From Candidatus Methanoprimaticola hominis (lineage in GTDB: Archaea; Thermoplasmatota; Thermoplasmata; Methanomassiliicoccales; Methanomethylophilaceae): a stretch of DNA of 8,548 nt. Positions 1 to 6,547 of this stretch are shown one piece after another; positions within the stretch are counted from its first letter, which is position 1; each line of letters opens with the position of its first letter. The translations under genes were made by a program, and so were the position numbers. Below the pieces are notes generated by a model. That model searched no databases. It worked only from the letters and a program-made list of their open reading frames with translations, and had not been told where the DNA came from. The stretch is taken from the NCBI GenBank assembly GCA_006954465.1, contig LVVU01000046.1, positions 1-8,548 on the forward strand. Reading direction: 5' to 3'.

Positions 1-341
1 TCGGACAGCAGCATCGCACCGAGGTTGCCGTGGCCCAGACCGACCTTGCGGTCCTCGGCGACGGAGCCGTCGATGCAGAAGGACTGCAGGCCAACGCCGA
101 TCATCTTGGCGGCTTCGGCCGCGGACTTCACGCCGGACTTGATGGCGATGGCCGCGCCGACGGTGTACGCCCAGCAGGCGTTTTCAAAGCAGATGGGCTG
201 GATGCCCTTGACGATCTCATACGGGTCAAAGCCCTTGGCCTTGCAGATCTCGCGGCACTCTTCGACGGAAGAGATACCGTACTGAGCGAGGACGCCGTTG
301 ATCTTGTCGATTCTTCTCTCGTAGTTTTCAAATAAAGCCAT
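1..341 (-). CDS. GGGtGRT family protein, N-terminal 113 residues (3' end cut by window edge)
   Basis: The minus-strand reading frame starts with ATG at 341 (MALFENYERRIDKINGVL) and is still open at position 1, so only the N-terminal third of a family usually near 330 residues is present. I recognise the conserved stretches QPICFENACWAYTVGAA (about residues 48-64) and DRKVGLGHGNLGAMLL near the edge as those of the GGGtGRT family (Pfam DUF-type family named for a glycine-rich motif in its C-terminal part, which lies outside this window). Cysteines at about residues 29, 33, 51, 55 and 88 are visible. The start is set by a GGGAGGA ribosome binding site at about 349-355. It lies 18 bp downstream of an NifU-like scaffold gene on the same strand, so the two are almost certainly co-transcribed. 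The molecular function of the family is not known to me; the pairing suggests work on a metal or Fe-S centre, which is inference. Confidence 0.8.
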   Translation of the reverse strand, partial: MALFENYERRIDKINGVLAQYGISSVEECREICKAKGFDPYEIVKGIQPICFENACWAYTVGAAIAIKSGVKSAAEAAKMIGVGLQSFCIDGSVAEDRKVGLGHGNLGAMLLS

Positions 342-359
342 TGTTTCGTCCTCCCTTCC

Positions 360-1052
360 TTATTCCTGACGCGGGTCGATGTACTTGGCAGCGTTGTCCC
401 ACTGACCATAGTGACCCTTGGCCTTTTCGAGCGCTTCGTTCGCATCGATACCCTTTTTGATGAAGTCCATCATCTTGCCGAGGTTGATGAACTCGTAGCC
501 GACGATCTCGTTTTCCTTGTTGAGCGCGACGCGGGAGCAGTAGCCCTCGGCCATCTCGAGGTAACGGGGGCCCTTTTCGGCGGTGGCGAACATCGTGCCG
601 ACCTGGGAGCGAAGGCCCTTGCCGAGGTCCTCAAGGGACGCGCCGACAGCAAGGCCGTCCTCAGAGAAGGCGGACTGGGTGCGGCCGTAGACGATCTGCA
701 GGAACAGCTCGCGCATGGCGGTGTTGATGGCGTCGCAAACAAGGTCGGTGTTCAGCGCTTCGAGAATGGTCTTGCCGATCAGAATCTCGGAAGCCATGGC
801 AGCAGAATGGGTCATGCCCGAGCAGCCGATGGTCTCGATCAGAGCCTCCTGAATGACGCCCTCCTTGACGTTGAGCGTCAGCTTGCAGGCGCCCTGCTGG
901 GGTGCGCACCAGCCGATGCCGTGGGTGAAGCCGGAAATATCGGCGATCTGCTTGGCCTGGACCCACTTGCCCTCTTCGGGGATCGGGGCCGGACCGTGAT
1001 ATGCGCCCTTCGCAACGGGGCACATATGCTGCACTTCGGTCGTGTAAATCAT
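360..1052 (-). CDS. NifU/IscU-like iron-sulfur cluster assembly scaffold protein
   Basis: The 230-residue protein begins MIYTTEVQHMCPVAKG and ends in a TAA stop at 360-362. The central block ETIGCSGMTHSAAMASEIL (residues 73-91) followed by IGKTILEAL matches the NifU/IscU N-terminal scaffold fold, where a GCG/GCS cysteine (here C77) ligates a transient [2Fe-2S] cluster. Other cysteines that could complete the site are C49 and C56 (in WCAPQQGAC) and C106 (LVCDAI). Unlike the short housekeeping IscU/SufU, it has an N-terminal extension of about 50 residues with CPV and a C-terminal extension of about 100 residues, typical of the scaffold variants found beside GGGtGRT genes. An AAAGGAAG ribosome binding site lies just upstream of the ATG. 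It is the first gene of a two-gene operon behind the promoter at 1116-1144. It probably holds or delivers an Fe-S cluster to a partner; that the partner is the GGGtGRT protein is inference. Confidence 0.82.
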   Translation of the reverse strand: MIYTTEVQHMCPVAKGAYHGPAPIPEEGKWVQAKQIADISGFTHGIGWCAPQQGACKLTLNVKEGVIQEALIETIGCSGMTHSAAMASEILIGKTILEALNTDLVCDAINTAMRELFLQIVYGRTQSAFSEDGLAVGASLEDLGKGLRSQVGTMFATAEKGPRYLEMAEGYCSRVALNKENEIVGYEFINLGKMMDFIKKGIDANEALEKAKGHYGQWDNAAKYIDPRQE

Positions 1053-1094
1053 AACGATCTTCCTTTCTTATCCTCTGTCTCCACAAAAAGCGGA

Positions 1095-1108
1095 ACGTAT
1101 CCATACGT
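1095..1108. promoter_or_regulatory. Inverted repeat at predicted transcription start (possible operator)
   Basis: Six-base arms ACGTAT (1095-1100) and ATACGT (1103-1108) are separated by CC. The repeat lies just downstream of the -10 element of the scaffold-gene promoter, covering the predicted start of transcription. A dyad there could bind a repressor; no regulator is encoded in the window, and an AT-rich chance palindrome is possible. Confidence 0.35.
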
Positions 1109-1115
1109 ATTTTTT

Positions 1116-1144
1116 ATCATAGCAAACCCGAACGTCTTTTGCAA
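1116..1144 (-). promoter_or_regulatory. Sigma70/SigA-type promoter of the scaffold-GGGtGRT operon
   Basis: On the minus strand a -35 element TTGCAA (1139-1144) and a -10 element TATGAT (1116-1121) are separated by exactly 17 bp, the optimum. The matches are 4/6 and 5/6 to the bacterial consensus. Transcription would start near 1109 and give a leader of about 57 nt before the ATG at 1052. This is a bacterial, not archaeal, promoter form. Confidence 0.6.
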
Positions 1145-1148
1145 GGTG

Positions 1149-1181
1149 AAAAAACGGAAATACGGGCAAAATCCGCATTCC
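1149..1181 (-). terminator. Rho-independent terminator of the PLD-family gene
   Basis: Read on the minus strand, a 9-bp stem (arms 1173-1181 and 1157-1165, including two G-U pairs) with a 7-nt loop is followed after two bases by six T residues (1149-1154). It lies 35 bp after the stop codon at 1216-1218. It sits directly before the -35 element of the next operon, so the phospholipase gene and the scaffold operon are separate transcription units. Confidence 0.6.
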
Positions 1182-1215
1182 TTTCCCTCATTTTCCGCTA
1201 TGCCGCGTTTTTTCG

Positions 1216-2601
1216 TTACAGCAGGTGGCGGATCGGGCGCTGGACAACGCTCAGAATCGTATACAGCGCGCGCTTTGCCCAAGGCAGCGTCATTTCTTCA
1301 AACCGCGCGCCGTATTCCGTGCCGCCGTCGTGCAGGGCGAGGCGGCTCTGGTCGATGTACTGTACGCTCTCCTGCCGCAGCGCGGCATTGACCTCCTCGC
1401 TCTCGATGACGAGCATCAACTCCGTGTCGAGATATGCGCTGCGCATGTCGGCGTTGAATGAACCGACGACGCTCAAATCGTTTCCGATTAAAATTGTCTT
1501 CGTGTGCAGCGACTGGCCGCAGACGACCTCGTACACGTCGACGCCGCGCGATAAAATATTTTGCTTTTCGCGTAAGTAGTCCGAGCAGCCGCTCGGGTTC
1601 GCGCCGTTTTCAACGGCATTCGTCAGCACGCGCAGCTGCCGCGTCTCGGCAAGTGCTTCCAAATCGTTATACATTTTGTCGTTGCAGATGATGTACGGCG
1701 TTTGCAGCAGGACGTCATCGCCCTGCGCCATCAGGTGGACAAGCGCGTCCCACAGCTCAGGCGCTTTCGCCTCCGCGCGCGGCGAGCCGCTGAGAAGGCT
1801 CACATGCGTGACCGCCGCGGTCTCCACCTCCCAGTCGACAGCGGCAAGCTCTTTTCCATGCACCGCGCATAGTGCCGCGTAGCGCTCCTGCAGCGCATCG
1901 GTCTGCGAGGACGTCTTGCCTGTGATGGTCTGATTCTCCGGCTGCGACCAGACGCTTTCAAAATACATCAAAAGCTGGGAAACCGAGCTGCCCTCTCCCC
2001 CGTCCGACACGACGAGCACGTCGCGGTCGATGTTCTGGTTCTCCTGATATGAGCCGAGGAACAAATCGTTCGAATTTCTTCCGCCGAGGATGTATTTGCT
2101 CCCGTCGGCGATCAGATACTTGTCGTGCAGACGGTAGTTGAGCTTCCACGGGCGCAGCAGGTCGATGGGATCATAAAAGCGCACCTCCACATTCTCCTCC
2201 GCTGCGAGGGCGCGGAGAACGCCGCTGTTTTGCAGATGCAGAAAACCGTTCAGCCCGTCGACGATGACGCGCACCCGCACGCCGCGCTGCGCCGCACCAT
2301 AGAGCGCGGCCATCAAATCCTGTCCGCTGCCGTCCGCGCGCAGGTCAAAGGTCGAGAAGATGACCTCCCTTTCCGCACTTTCGATGAGCTGCAAGCGCCA
2401 GAGCAGCGCACTGTCCGTATCCTCGATGTTTTTCACACGCTCCTGTGCCGCGTCCGTACTCAATTGGGCTTCATACCGGCTCCACAGCTCCCCTGTCGCC
2501 TCTTTCTGCGGCAGCGGGACGAGAATGGCTGTCAGCACCCCATATAAAAGGTACACGCCCAGTGCGATGCCAAGCCATTTCAAGATATGTTTTTGCTTCA
2601 T
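1216..2601 (-). CDS. Membrane-anchored phospholipase D-like protein (cardiolipin synthase/ClsC-like)
   Basis: The 461-residue protein starts MKQKHILKWLG with an AGGTG ribosome binding site (2606-2610). One hydrophobic N-terminal helix (about residues 8-29) should anchor it in the cytoplasmic membrane with the catalytic part outside. Two PLD half-domains follow. The first HKD motif is complete: H159-x-K161-x4-D166-x6-G173-x2-N176. The second has H366 and K368, G380 and N383, but G373 stands where the aspartate is expected (HTKTILIGND). The block VVGSFNADMRSAYLDTEL is typical of cardiolipin synthases, and the overall layout recalls E. coli ClsC (YmdC). The likely role is phosphatidyl transfer to make cardiolipin, or another phospholipid exchange; the exact substrate cannot be read from sequence. 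It is transcribed alone, divergently from copA, and ends in its own terminator. Arginine is mostly CGN and the stop is TAA, unlike the genes after 2830. Confidence 0.82.
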   Translation of the reverse strand: MKQKHILKWLGIALGVYLLYGVLTAILVPLPQKEATGELWSRYEAQLSTDAAQERVKNIEDTDSALLWRLQLIESAEREVIFSTFDLRADGSGQDLMAALYGAAQRGVRVRVIVDGLNGFLHLQNSGVLRALAAEENVEVRFYDPIDLLRPWKLNYRLHDKYLIADGSKYILGGRNSNDLFLGSYQENQNIDRDVLVVSDGGEGSSVSQLLMYFESVWSQPENQTITGKTSSQTDALQERYAALCAVHGKELAAVDWEVETAAVTHVSLLSGSPRAEAKAPELWDALVHLMAQGDDVLLQTPYIICNDKMYNDLEALAETRQLRVLTNAVENGANPSGCSDYLREKQNILSRGVDVYEVVCGQSLHTKTILIGNDLSVVGSFNADMRSAYLDTELMLVIESEEVNAALRQESVQYIDQSRLALHDGGTEYGARFEEMTLPWAKRALYTILSVVQRPIRHLL

Positions 2602-2612
2602 TTTTCACCTGC

Positions 2613-2646
2613 TTATCATAAAACTCATGCCGTCAGTTTATCATAA
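2613..2646 (-). promoter_or_regulatory. Pair of TATGATAA boxes upstream of the PLD gene (possible -10 elements)
   Basis: The nine-base sequence TTATGATAA (minus strand) occurs twice, at 2613-2621 and 2638-2646, exactly 25 bp apart. Each contains a TATGAT -10-like hexamer, as in the scaffold-operon promoter. The distal copy could start a transcript near 2633, leaving a leader of about 30 nt that includes the ribosome binding site. No good -35 hexamer was found at 16-18 bp, so the call is weak. Confidence 0.3.
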
Positions 2647-2740
2647 GGGATGCAAGCTGTCCAGCGGCGCGGCGGCGGTAAGTTTTCCCGACCGAAACGC
2701 CGCAACTTTCGCCCAAACGGAAATTTCTCGAAAAGAGGTC

Positions 2741-2770
2741 TTGACAATCCTCCAATTTCCGACCTATACT
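2741..2770 (+). promoter_or_regulatory. Bacterial sigma70/SigA promoter of copA
   Basis: A perfect -35 element TTGACA (2741-2746) and a 5/6 -10 element TATACT (2765-2770) are separated by 18 bp. Transcription is expected near 2777, giving a leader of about 53 nt that contains an inverted repeat and the ribosome binding site. It is one of the clearest signals in the window and is a bacterial form, which conflicts with the archaeal character of the gene body it serves. Confidence 0.72.
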
Positions 2771-2784
2771 GTTGGCAAATCAAA

Positions 2785-2803
2785 AATACCCCACATGGGT
2801 ATT
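2785..2803. promoter_or_regulatory. CsoR-like copper operator (AATACCC-N5-GGGTATT)
   Basis: Perfect 7-bp inverted arms AATACCC (2785-2791) and GGGTATT (2797-2803) flank five bases. The TACCC/GGGTA half-sites resemble operators bound by copper-sensing repressors of the CsoR/RcnR family in Gram-positive bacteria, which typically control copA. The site begins about 8 bp after the predicted transcription start, where a bound repressor would block transcription until Cu(I) releases it. No csoR gene is in the window, so the regulator is inferred from site and context only. Confidence 0.55.
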
Positions 2804-2829
2804 GTATTTGTCCCGAAGGAGGAATCAAA

Positions 2830-5052
2830 TTGAAAAAGGAAACCTATGACGTGACCGGCATGAGCTGCGCCGCCTGCTCCGGCCGCATAGAGTCGGCCGT
2901 CGGAGCCCTGGACGGCGTGCAATCCTGCAACGCCAACATCGGGAACAACACCGCCACGGTCGTATACGACGAGAACGTCGTCACCGAGGACCGCATAGCC
3001 GCCGCCATAACAGGCGCGGGATACCAGGTCATAAGCGACGACCGCGGCGAGGCCGACAAGGCCGCCCTCGAGGCCCTGGCCGTTCAGAAGAGGGACCTGA
3101 TCCTCGCAATCGTATTCGCGATACCTCTGAGCATCGTCGCCATGGGGCACATGTTCGGGCTGGAGCCGGGCATCGACGCCCTGTCGCAATGCATCCTCCA
3201 GATCGTTCTGCTCGCCCCCATCCTGTATGCAGGCCGCCGCTTCTTCAGGAAGGGCATCCCTGCGCTGTTCTCGAAGAGCCCCACCATGGATTCGCTGGTG
3301 TCCCTGGGGTGCACCGCGTCCGTCCTCATGGGACTCCACGGAACGTATCTGGTATGGACGGGGGATGTCATGGCGCTGCACTCGCTGAGCTTCGACTCTG
3401 CAGGGATGATCATCGCCCTCGTGAGCATCGGGAAGTACCTGGAGGCCCGCTCGAAATACAGGACCAACGACTCCCTCAGGAAGCTCCTGGAGATGGCCCC
3501 GGACCAGGCGACCGTCGTCAGGGACGGCGTCGAATCGGTCGTGGGATCCTCCGACCTCGTACCGGGAGACATCATACTCATCCGTCCGGGCGAGAAGATA
3601 GCCACGGATGCCACCGTGGTGGACGGCGAGTCGTCGGTCGACGAATCCATGCTCACGGGAGAGAGCATCCCTGTGACCAAGCGTCCCGGGGACCTCGTCT
3701 ACGGAGCGACGATAAACGGTTCGGGCAGCCTCCGCGCCAGAGTGGAGAAGACCGGGGACGACACCGTCCTGTTCCAGATAGCCCGGATGATGGAGATGGC
3801 CCAGGGAACCAAGGCTCCTGTGGCCAGCGTCGCCGACCGCGTGGCGGCGGTTTTCGTGCCGATCGTCATCGTGATCGCATTCCTCGCCTGCGCAGGATGG
3901 ATCCTGGCCGGGAGGGATGCAGAGTTCGCATTGAAGATCGCCGTCTCCGTCCTCGTGATCTCCTGCCCCTGCGCGATGGGACTGGCGACGCCTCTGGCGA
4001 TAGTCGTCGGAACCGGGATCGGATCGAAGCACGGCATCCTGTTCAAGACCGCGGCCTCCTTGGAAGCGGCAGCGAACATCGACACCGTCATCCTCGACAA
4101 GACGGGCACATGCACCATCGGGCATCCCGAGGTCGTGTCCGTGTCCACCGGCATGGACGAGAAGGAGTTCGTCTCCGTCGCGGCATCCGCCGAATCCGAT
4201 TCGGAGCATCCCCTGGGCCAGGCAGTGGTCGCGTATGCGACCCGCGCCGGCATCGCGATCCCGGAGCACAGCGGATTCGAGAGCGTCACGGGCGGAGGAG
4301 TGAGATGCTCCGTCGAAGGACGCGACGCGATCGTCGGAAGCAGAAGGTTCCTGTCCGAGAACGGGATCGAGGCGCCGGAGGATGCGGATTCCGACGCATC
4401 CGAAGGGAGGACCTGCATCCTCGTCGCGATCGACGGCGCCTATGCAGGCTCCATCTCGATCATGGACCCGGTGAGGCCCGAGAGTCCGGCGGCGGTATCC
4501 GCTCTCATCGATGACGGCAAGAGGGTCATGATGGTCACGGGCGATCGCAGGAGCACCGCCGAGCATATCGCCGGAGAACTGGGGATCGCCGACGTGAGAT
4601 CGGAGACGAAACCCGGGGACAAGCTGGAGATAGTCAAGGAGCTCCAGGTCGCCCAGAGGAGGGTCGCCATGACCGGCGACGGGATAAACGACGCCCCTGC
4701 GCTGACCCAGTCGGACCTGGGGATCGCCGTCGGATCGGGAACGGACATCGCGATGGAATCCGCCGACGTCGTCCTGATGAACGACGACCTCCGCAGCGTG
4801 CCGGCATCCCTCGAGATCGGCAAGGCCACTCTGAAGAACATCAGGCAGAACCTGTTCTTCGCATTCTGCTACAACGCGGTCTGCATCCCGATAGCGGCGG
4901 GTCTGCCCGTGCTGCTTGGATACGACGGGCTGATCGATCAGATGCCCATGATATCGGCGGCGGCGATGTCGCTTTCCTCGATATCCGTCGTCTCCAACGC
5001 GATGAGGCTCAGATCGTTCAGGCCGAACGCTCTGAGAGACGGGCCGAGGTGA
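2830..5052 (+). CDS. copA: Copper-exporting P1B-type ATPase (CopA)
   Basis: This 740-residue pump is read from a TTG start at 2830, chosen because AAGGAGGA (2816-2823) lies 6-7 nt before it and the protein then begins (M)[15 protein letters not shown]; the longer ATG frame from 2650 would run through the promoter. One N-terminal heavy-metal domain carries GMSCAAC (C13, C16). Eight membrane helices lie at about 90-111, 117-135, 153-176, 190-209, 338-361, 366-395, 673-697 and 704-727. The actuator motif TGES is at 276-279, the Cu(I) site CPC at 379-381, the phosphorylated D423 in DKTGT, the HP motif at 460-461, and GDGIND at 616-621. Y681-N682 in helix 7 and M713-S-L-S-S in helix 8 fit the Cu+ subclass. 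It exports cytoplasmic Cu(I) at ATP cost. DKTGT is followed by C428 where L or I is usual. Codon use (AGG, ATA, TGA stop) matches the archaeal genes downstream, while its promoter and operator are bacterial. The 3' end overlaps convergent dph6 by 35 bp. Confidence 0.93.
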   Translation: MKKETYDVTGMSCAACSGRIESAVGALDGVQSCNANIGNNTATVVYDENVVTEDRIAAAITGAGYQVISDDRGEADKAALEALAVQKRDLILAIVFAIPLSIVAMGHMFGLEPGIDALSQCILQIVLLAPILYAGRRFFRKGIPALFSKSPTMDSLVSLGCTASVLMGLHGTYLVWTGDVMALHSLSFDSAGMIIALVSIGKYLEARSKYRTNDSLRKLLEMAPDQATVVRDGVESVVGSSDLVPGDIILIRPGEKIATDATVVDGESSVDESMLTGESIPVTKRPGDLVYGATINGSGSLRARVEKTGDDTVLFQIARMMEMAQGTKAPVASVADRVAAVFVPIVIVIAFLACAGWILAGRDAEFALKIAVSVLVISCPCAMGLATPLAIVVGTGIGSKHGILFKTAASLEAAANIDTVILDKTGTCTIGHPEVVSVSTGMDEKEFVSVAASAESDSEHPLGQAVVAYATRAGIAIPEHSGFESVTGGGVRCSVEGRDAIVGSRRFLSENGIEAPEDADSDASEGRTCILVAIDGAYAGSISIMDPVRPESPAAVSALIDDGKRVMMVTGDRRSTAEHIAGELGIADVRSETKPGDKLEIVKELQVAQRRVAMTGDGINDAPALTQSDLGIAVGSGTDIAMESADVVLMNDDLRSVPASLEIGKATLKNIRQNLFFAFCYNAVCIPIAAGLPVLLGYDGLIDQMPMISAAAMSLSSISVVSNAMRLRSFRPNALRDGPR

Positions 5053-5695
5053 CCCTCATGGTCCCGCCCTGGCGGGACCAGTCCTTCTCGGAGGAAACGA
5101 TCTCCAACGGATGGGAGTGCATCGGGGAATCGATGGTCAGGGATTCGTACTCGCCCCCCTCCCCCATTATGCTGATGCCCGTACGGGCGCGGATCGCCTT
5201 CAGCTCATCCACAGCCTGCCTGTCGATGATGCGTCCGAGCCATTCCTCGCCCAGACCCTCGGCGTAGCAGCCGACGATCATCGACCTGATCCCGGAATCG
5301 ATAAACTGGTCCATCAGCATGTCCTGGTCCTTCCTCCATAGAGGAGCCATGAGCTTCAGGCCGAGATCCCCGCAGACGATGTTCATCCTGTCCCACTGGT
5401 AATCGGACCATATCGCTCCGGATACGACGCCCTCGACATCCAATCCGTCGAGCGCGTTGCGGAGCCCCTCCATGTCCCCCTCCTCGGTTCCGGAGCTCTT
5501 CGCGGTGACCAGCTCCTTCCCCATGGACTCGGCCATCAGGGGAACCACGGACAGATTGGGGGTGTGGAAGATCCAGGATGCCGCATCCTCCGGAACGATG
5601 TTGACCAGATACGGGATATCGTGACCCGACTGCTCCATCAGATAGAGCGAGAATGTGGAATCCTTCCCGCCGGAATACAGGGATGCGAGCCTCAT
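5018..5695 (-). CDS. dph6: Diphthine--ammonia ligase (Dph6), archaeal type
   Basis: The 225-residue protein has the ATP-pyrophosphatase P-loop SGGKDS at residues 8-13, FHTPN at about 43-47, GAIWSDYQ at 93-100, APLW at 117-120 and GEGGEYES at 178-185, all hallmarks of the Dph6 (ATP-dependent diphthine amidation) family. It catalyses the last step of diphthamide synthesis on the conserved histidine of translation elongation factor 2, using ATP and ammonia. Diphthamide is made only in Archaea and Eukarya, so this gene is a strong archaeal marker. Length is normal for archaeal members. The start at 5695 is the first Met before the P-loop; a TATA-like box about 25 bp upstream suggests a leaderless or nearly leaderless mRNA. 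Its last 35 bp lie antisense to the end of copA, and a perfect hairpin lies inside its 3' coding part. It diverges from rpiA. Confidence 0.9.
   Translation of the reverse strand: MRLASLYSGGKDSTFSLYLMEQSGHDIPYLVNIVPEDAASWIFHTPNLSVVPLMAESMGKELVTAKSSGTEEGDMEGLRNALDGLDVEGVVSGAIWSDYQWDRMNIVCGDLGLKLMAPLWRKDQDMLMDQFIDSGIRSMIVGCYAEGLGEEWLGRIIDRQAVDELKAIRARTGISIMGEGGEYESLTIDSPMHSHPLEIVSSEKDWSRQGGTMRVTSARLSERSA
5059..5080. repeat. Perfect 10-bp inverted repeat just after the copA stop
   Basis: Arms TGGTCCCGCC (5059-5068) and GGCGGGACCA (5071-5080) are exact reverse complements separated by CT. The hairpin lies 6 bp after the copA stop codon and within the coding part of dph6 near its C-terminus, where it encodes WSRQGGT. 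It could help end copA transcripts or limit antisense read-through into dph6. No T-tract follows, so it is not called a terminator. Confidence 0.6.
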
Positions 5696-5716
5696 GCCCC
5701 TCCCATGCGGGGGACC

Positions 5717-5724
5717 ATATAATT
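5717..5724 (-). promoter_or_regulatory. Archaeal TATA-like box of dph6
   Basis: AATTATAT on the minus strand is centred about 25 bp before the dph6 ATG at 5695. That is the usual distance from TATA box to transcription start in archaea, so transcription would begin at or within a few bases of the start codon. The purine run GGGAGGGG right before the ATG is too close for a normal Shine-Dalgarno spacing. Confidence 0.45.
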
Positions 5725-5754
5725 CCCCTCCGCCGCTGCTCGGAGGAAAAATGG

Positions 5755-5761
5755 ATTATAG
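5755..5761 (+). promoter_or_regulatory. Archaeal TATA-like box of rpiA
   Basis: ATTATAG lies about 37 bp before the rpiA ATG at 5795. A start about 25 bp downstream would leave a leader of some 10-13 nt, just enough to include the GGAGTGA ribosome binding site at 5782-5788. It sits in the 99-bp divergent region shared with dph6. It is a short AT-rich element in GC-rich DNA, without further support. Confidence 0.4.
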
Positions 5762-5794
5762 TCCGGACGCTACGGGAGCACGGAGTGACCGCAG

Positions 5795-6505
5795 ATGGCA
5801 CTGGAAGCCGCCGAGATGAAGAGGATTGTCGCCGAGAAAGCCGTTGACACCTATGTCAAGGACAAGATGAACGTCGGACTCGGAACAGGATCGACCGCAT
5901 ACTACGCCATCAAGAGGATCGGACAGCTCGTCAACGAGAACGGGTACGATCTCACCTGCGTCGCAACGTCCGTCCAGAGCGAGAACCTGGCCCGCGAGTG
6001 CGGGATCAGGGTCGTCGACATCGACGAGGTCGACAAGCTCGACGTGACCATCGACGGAGCCGACGAGATCGATCCCAAGATGAATCTGATCAAGGGGCTC
6101 GGAGGCGCCCTTCTCAGGGAGAAGATCGTCGCCGCGGCCACCATTCAGGAGATCATCATCGCGGACGGCTCCAAGATCGTGGAGAAGCTCGGCACCAAGG
6201 CCCCCCTCCCGGTCGAGGTCCTCAGGTTCGGTCACGAGCACACCAAGAACGCCCTCAGGATGCAGCGCTGCGACCCCGTCCTCAGGATGAAGGACGGAGA
6301 GCCCTTCGTCACCGACGGTGGGAACTACATCTACGACTGCAGATTCCCCGAGGGCATAGACAACCCGTTCTTCATCGAGTCCAGGATCGACGTGATCCCC
6401 GGAGTCGTCGAGAACGGACTGTTCCTGAACACAGCCTTCGAGGCTCTGGTGTGCGACACGGAGGGGAACATCGCCAAGGTGTCGGAGTCGGTCCGCAAGG
6501 GTTGA
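5795..6505 (+). CDS. rpiA: Ribose-5-phosphate isomerase A
   Basis: The 236-residue protein interconverts ribose 5-phosphate and ribulose 5-phosphate in the cytoplasm, supplying ribose for nucleotides; methanogens usually make pentose phosphates without the oxidative pathway. Family motifs are in order: the phosphate-binding GLGTGSTA (residues 28-35), VTIDGADEID (about 83-92) with the catalytic-site aspartates, KGLGGALLREK (about 100-110) with the catalytic glutamate, and IPGVVENGLF (about 205-214) near the end. Length is normal. Start ATG 5795 is preceded by GGAGTGA with a 6-nt gap. It is transcribed divergently from dph6 and is followed by a hairpin 11 bp after the TGA stop, so it probably forms its own unit ahead of the ribosomal-protein operon. 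Confidence 0.94.
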   Translation: MALEAAEMKRIVAEKAVDTYVKDKMNVGLGTGSTAYYAIKRIGQLVNENGYDLTCVATSVQSENLARECGIRVVDIDEVDKLDVTIDGADEIDPKMNLIKGLGGALLREKIVAAATIQEIIIADGSKIVEKLGTKAPLPVEVLRFGHEHTKNALRMQRCDPVLRMKDGEPFVTDGGNYIYDCRFPEGIDNPFFIESRIDVIPGVVENGLFLNTAFEALVCDTEGNIAKVSESVRKG

Positions 6506-6516
6506 TATCCACATAT

Positions 6517-6533
6517 CGGGGAGCAACTCCCCG
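6517..6533 (+). terminator. GC hairpin after rpiA (possible terminator)
   Basis: Arms CGGGGAG (6517-6523) and CTCCCCG (6527-6533) are perfectly complementary around a CAA loop, 11 bp after the rpiA stop and 15 bp before the TATA box of the next operon. Archaeal termination depends mainly on T-tracts, and none follows, so the hairpin may instead protect the 3' end of the rpiA mRNA. Confidence 0.4.
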
Positions 6534-6547
6534 CATGATGGTTACTC

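Noticed and set aside
411..1391. 326-codon plus-strand frame crossing the scaffold gene and its promoter
   Set aside because: It runs antisense to the NifU-like gene and through a promoter and terminator, has no plausible ribosome binding site, and shows no recognisable domain.
2737..2764. GGTC/GACC dyad around the copA -35 and spacer as a MerR/CueR-type site
   Set aside because: The arms are only 4 bp, the -35/-10 spacing is 18 bp rather than the 19-20 bp typical of MerR-family promoters, and the dyad is not centred in the spacer. The TACCC/GGGTA repeat is the better operator.
2650..2829. N-terminal extension of copA from ATG 2650
   Set aside because: It would translate the -35, -10 and operator sequences into a basic, motif-free peptide. 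The TTG at 2830 has an ideal ribosome binding site and yields the normal CopA N-terminus.
3189..4514. 441-codon plus-strand frame inside copA in another phase
   Set aside because: The product is dominated by R, G, H and P, with no motif. It is a frame shadow of copA.
2764..4566. 600-codon open frame on the minus strand, antisense to copA
   Set aside because: Its translation is rich in H, D, G and R with no domain or membrane pattern, as expected of a shadow of a GC-rich gene. The plus strand encodes a complete CopA with every catalytic motif.
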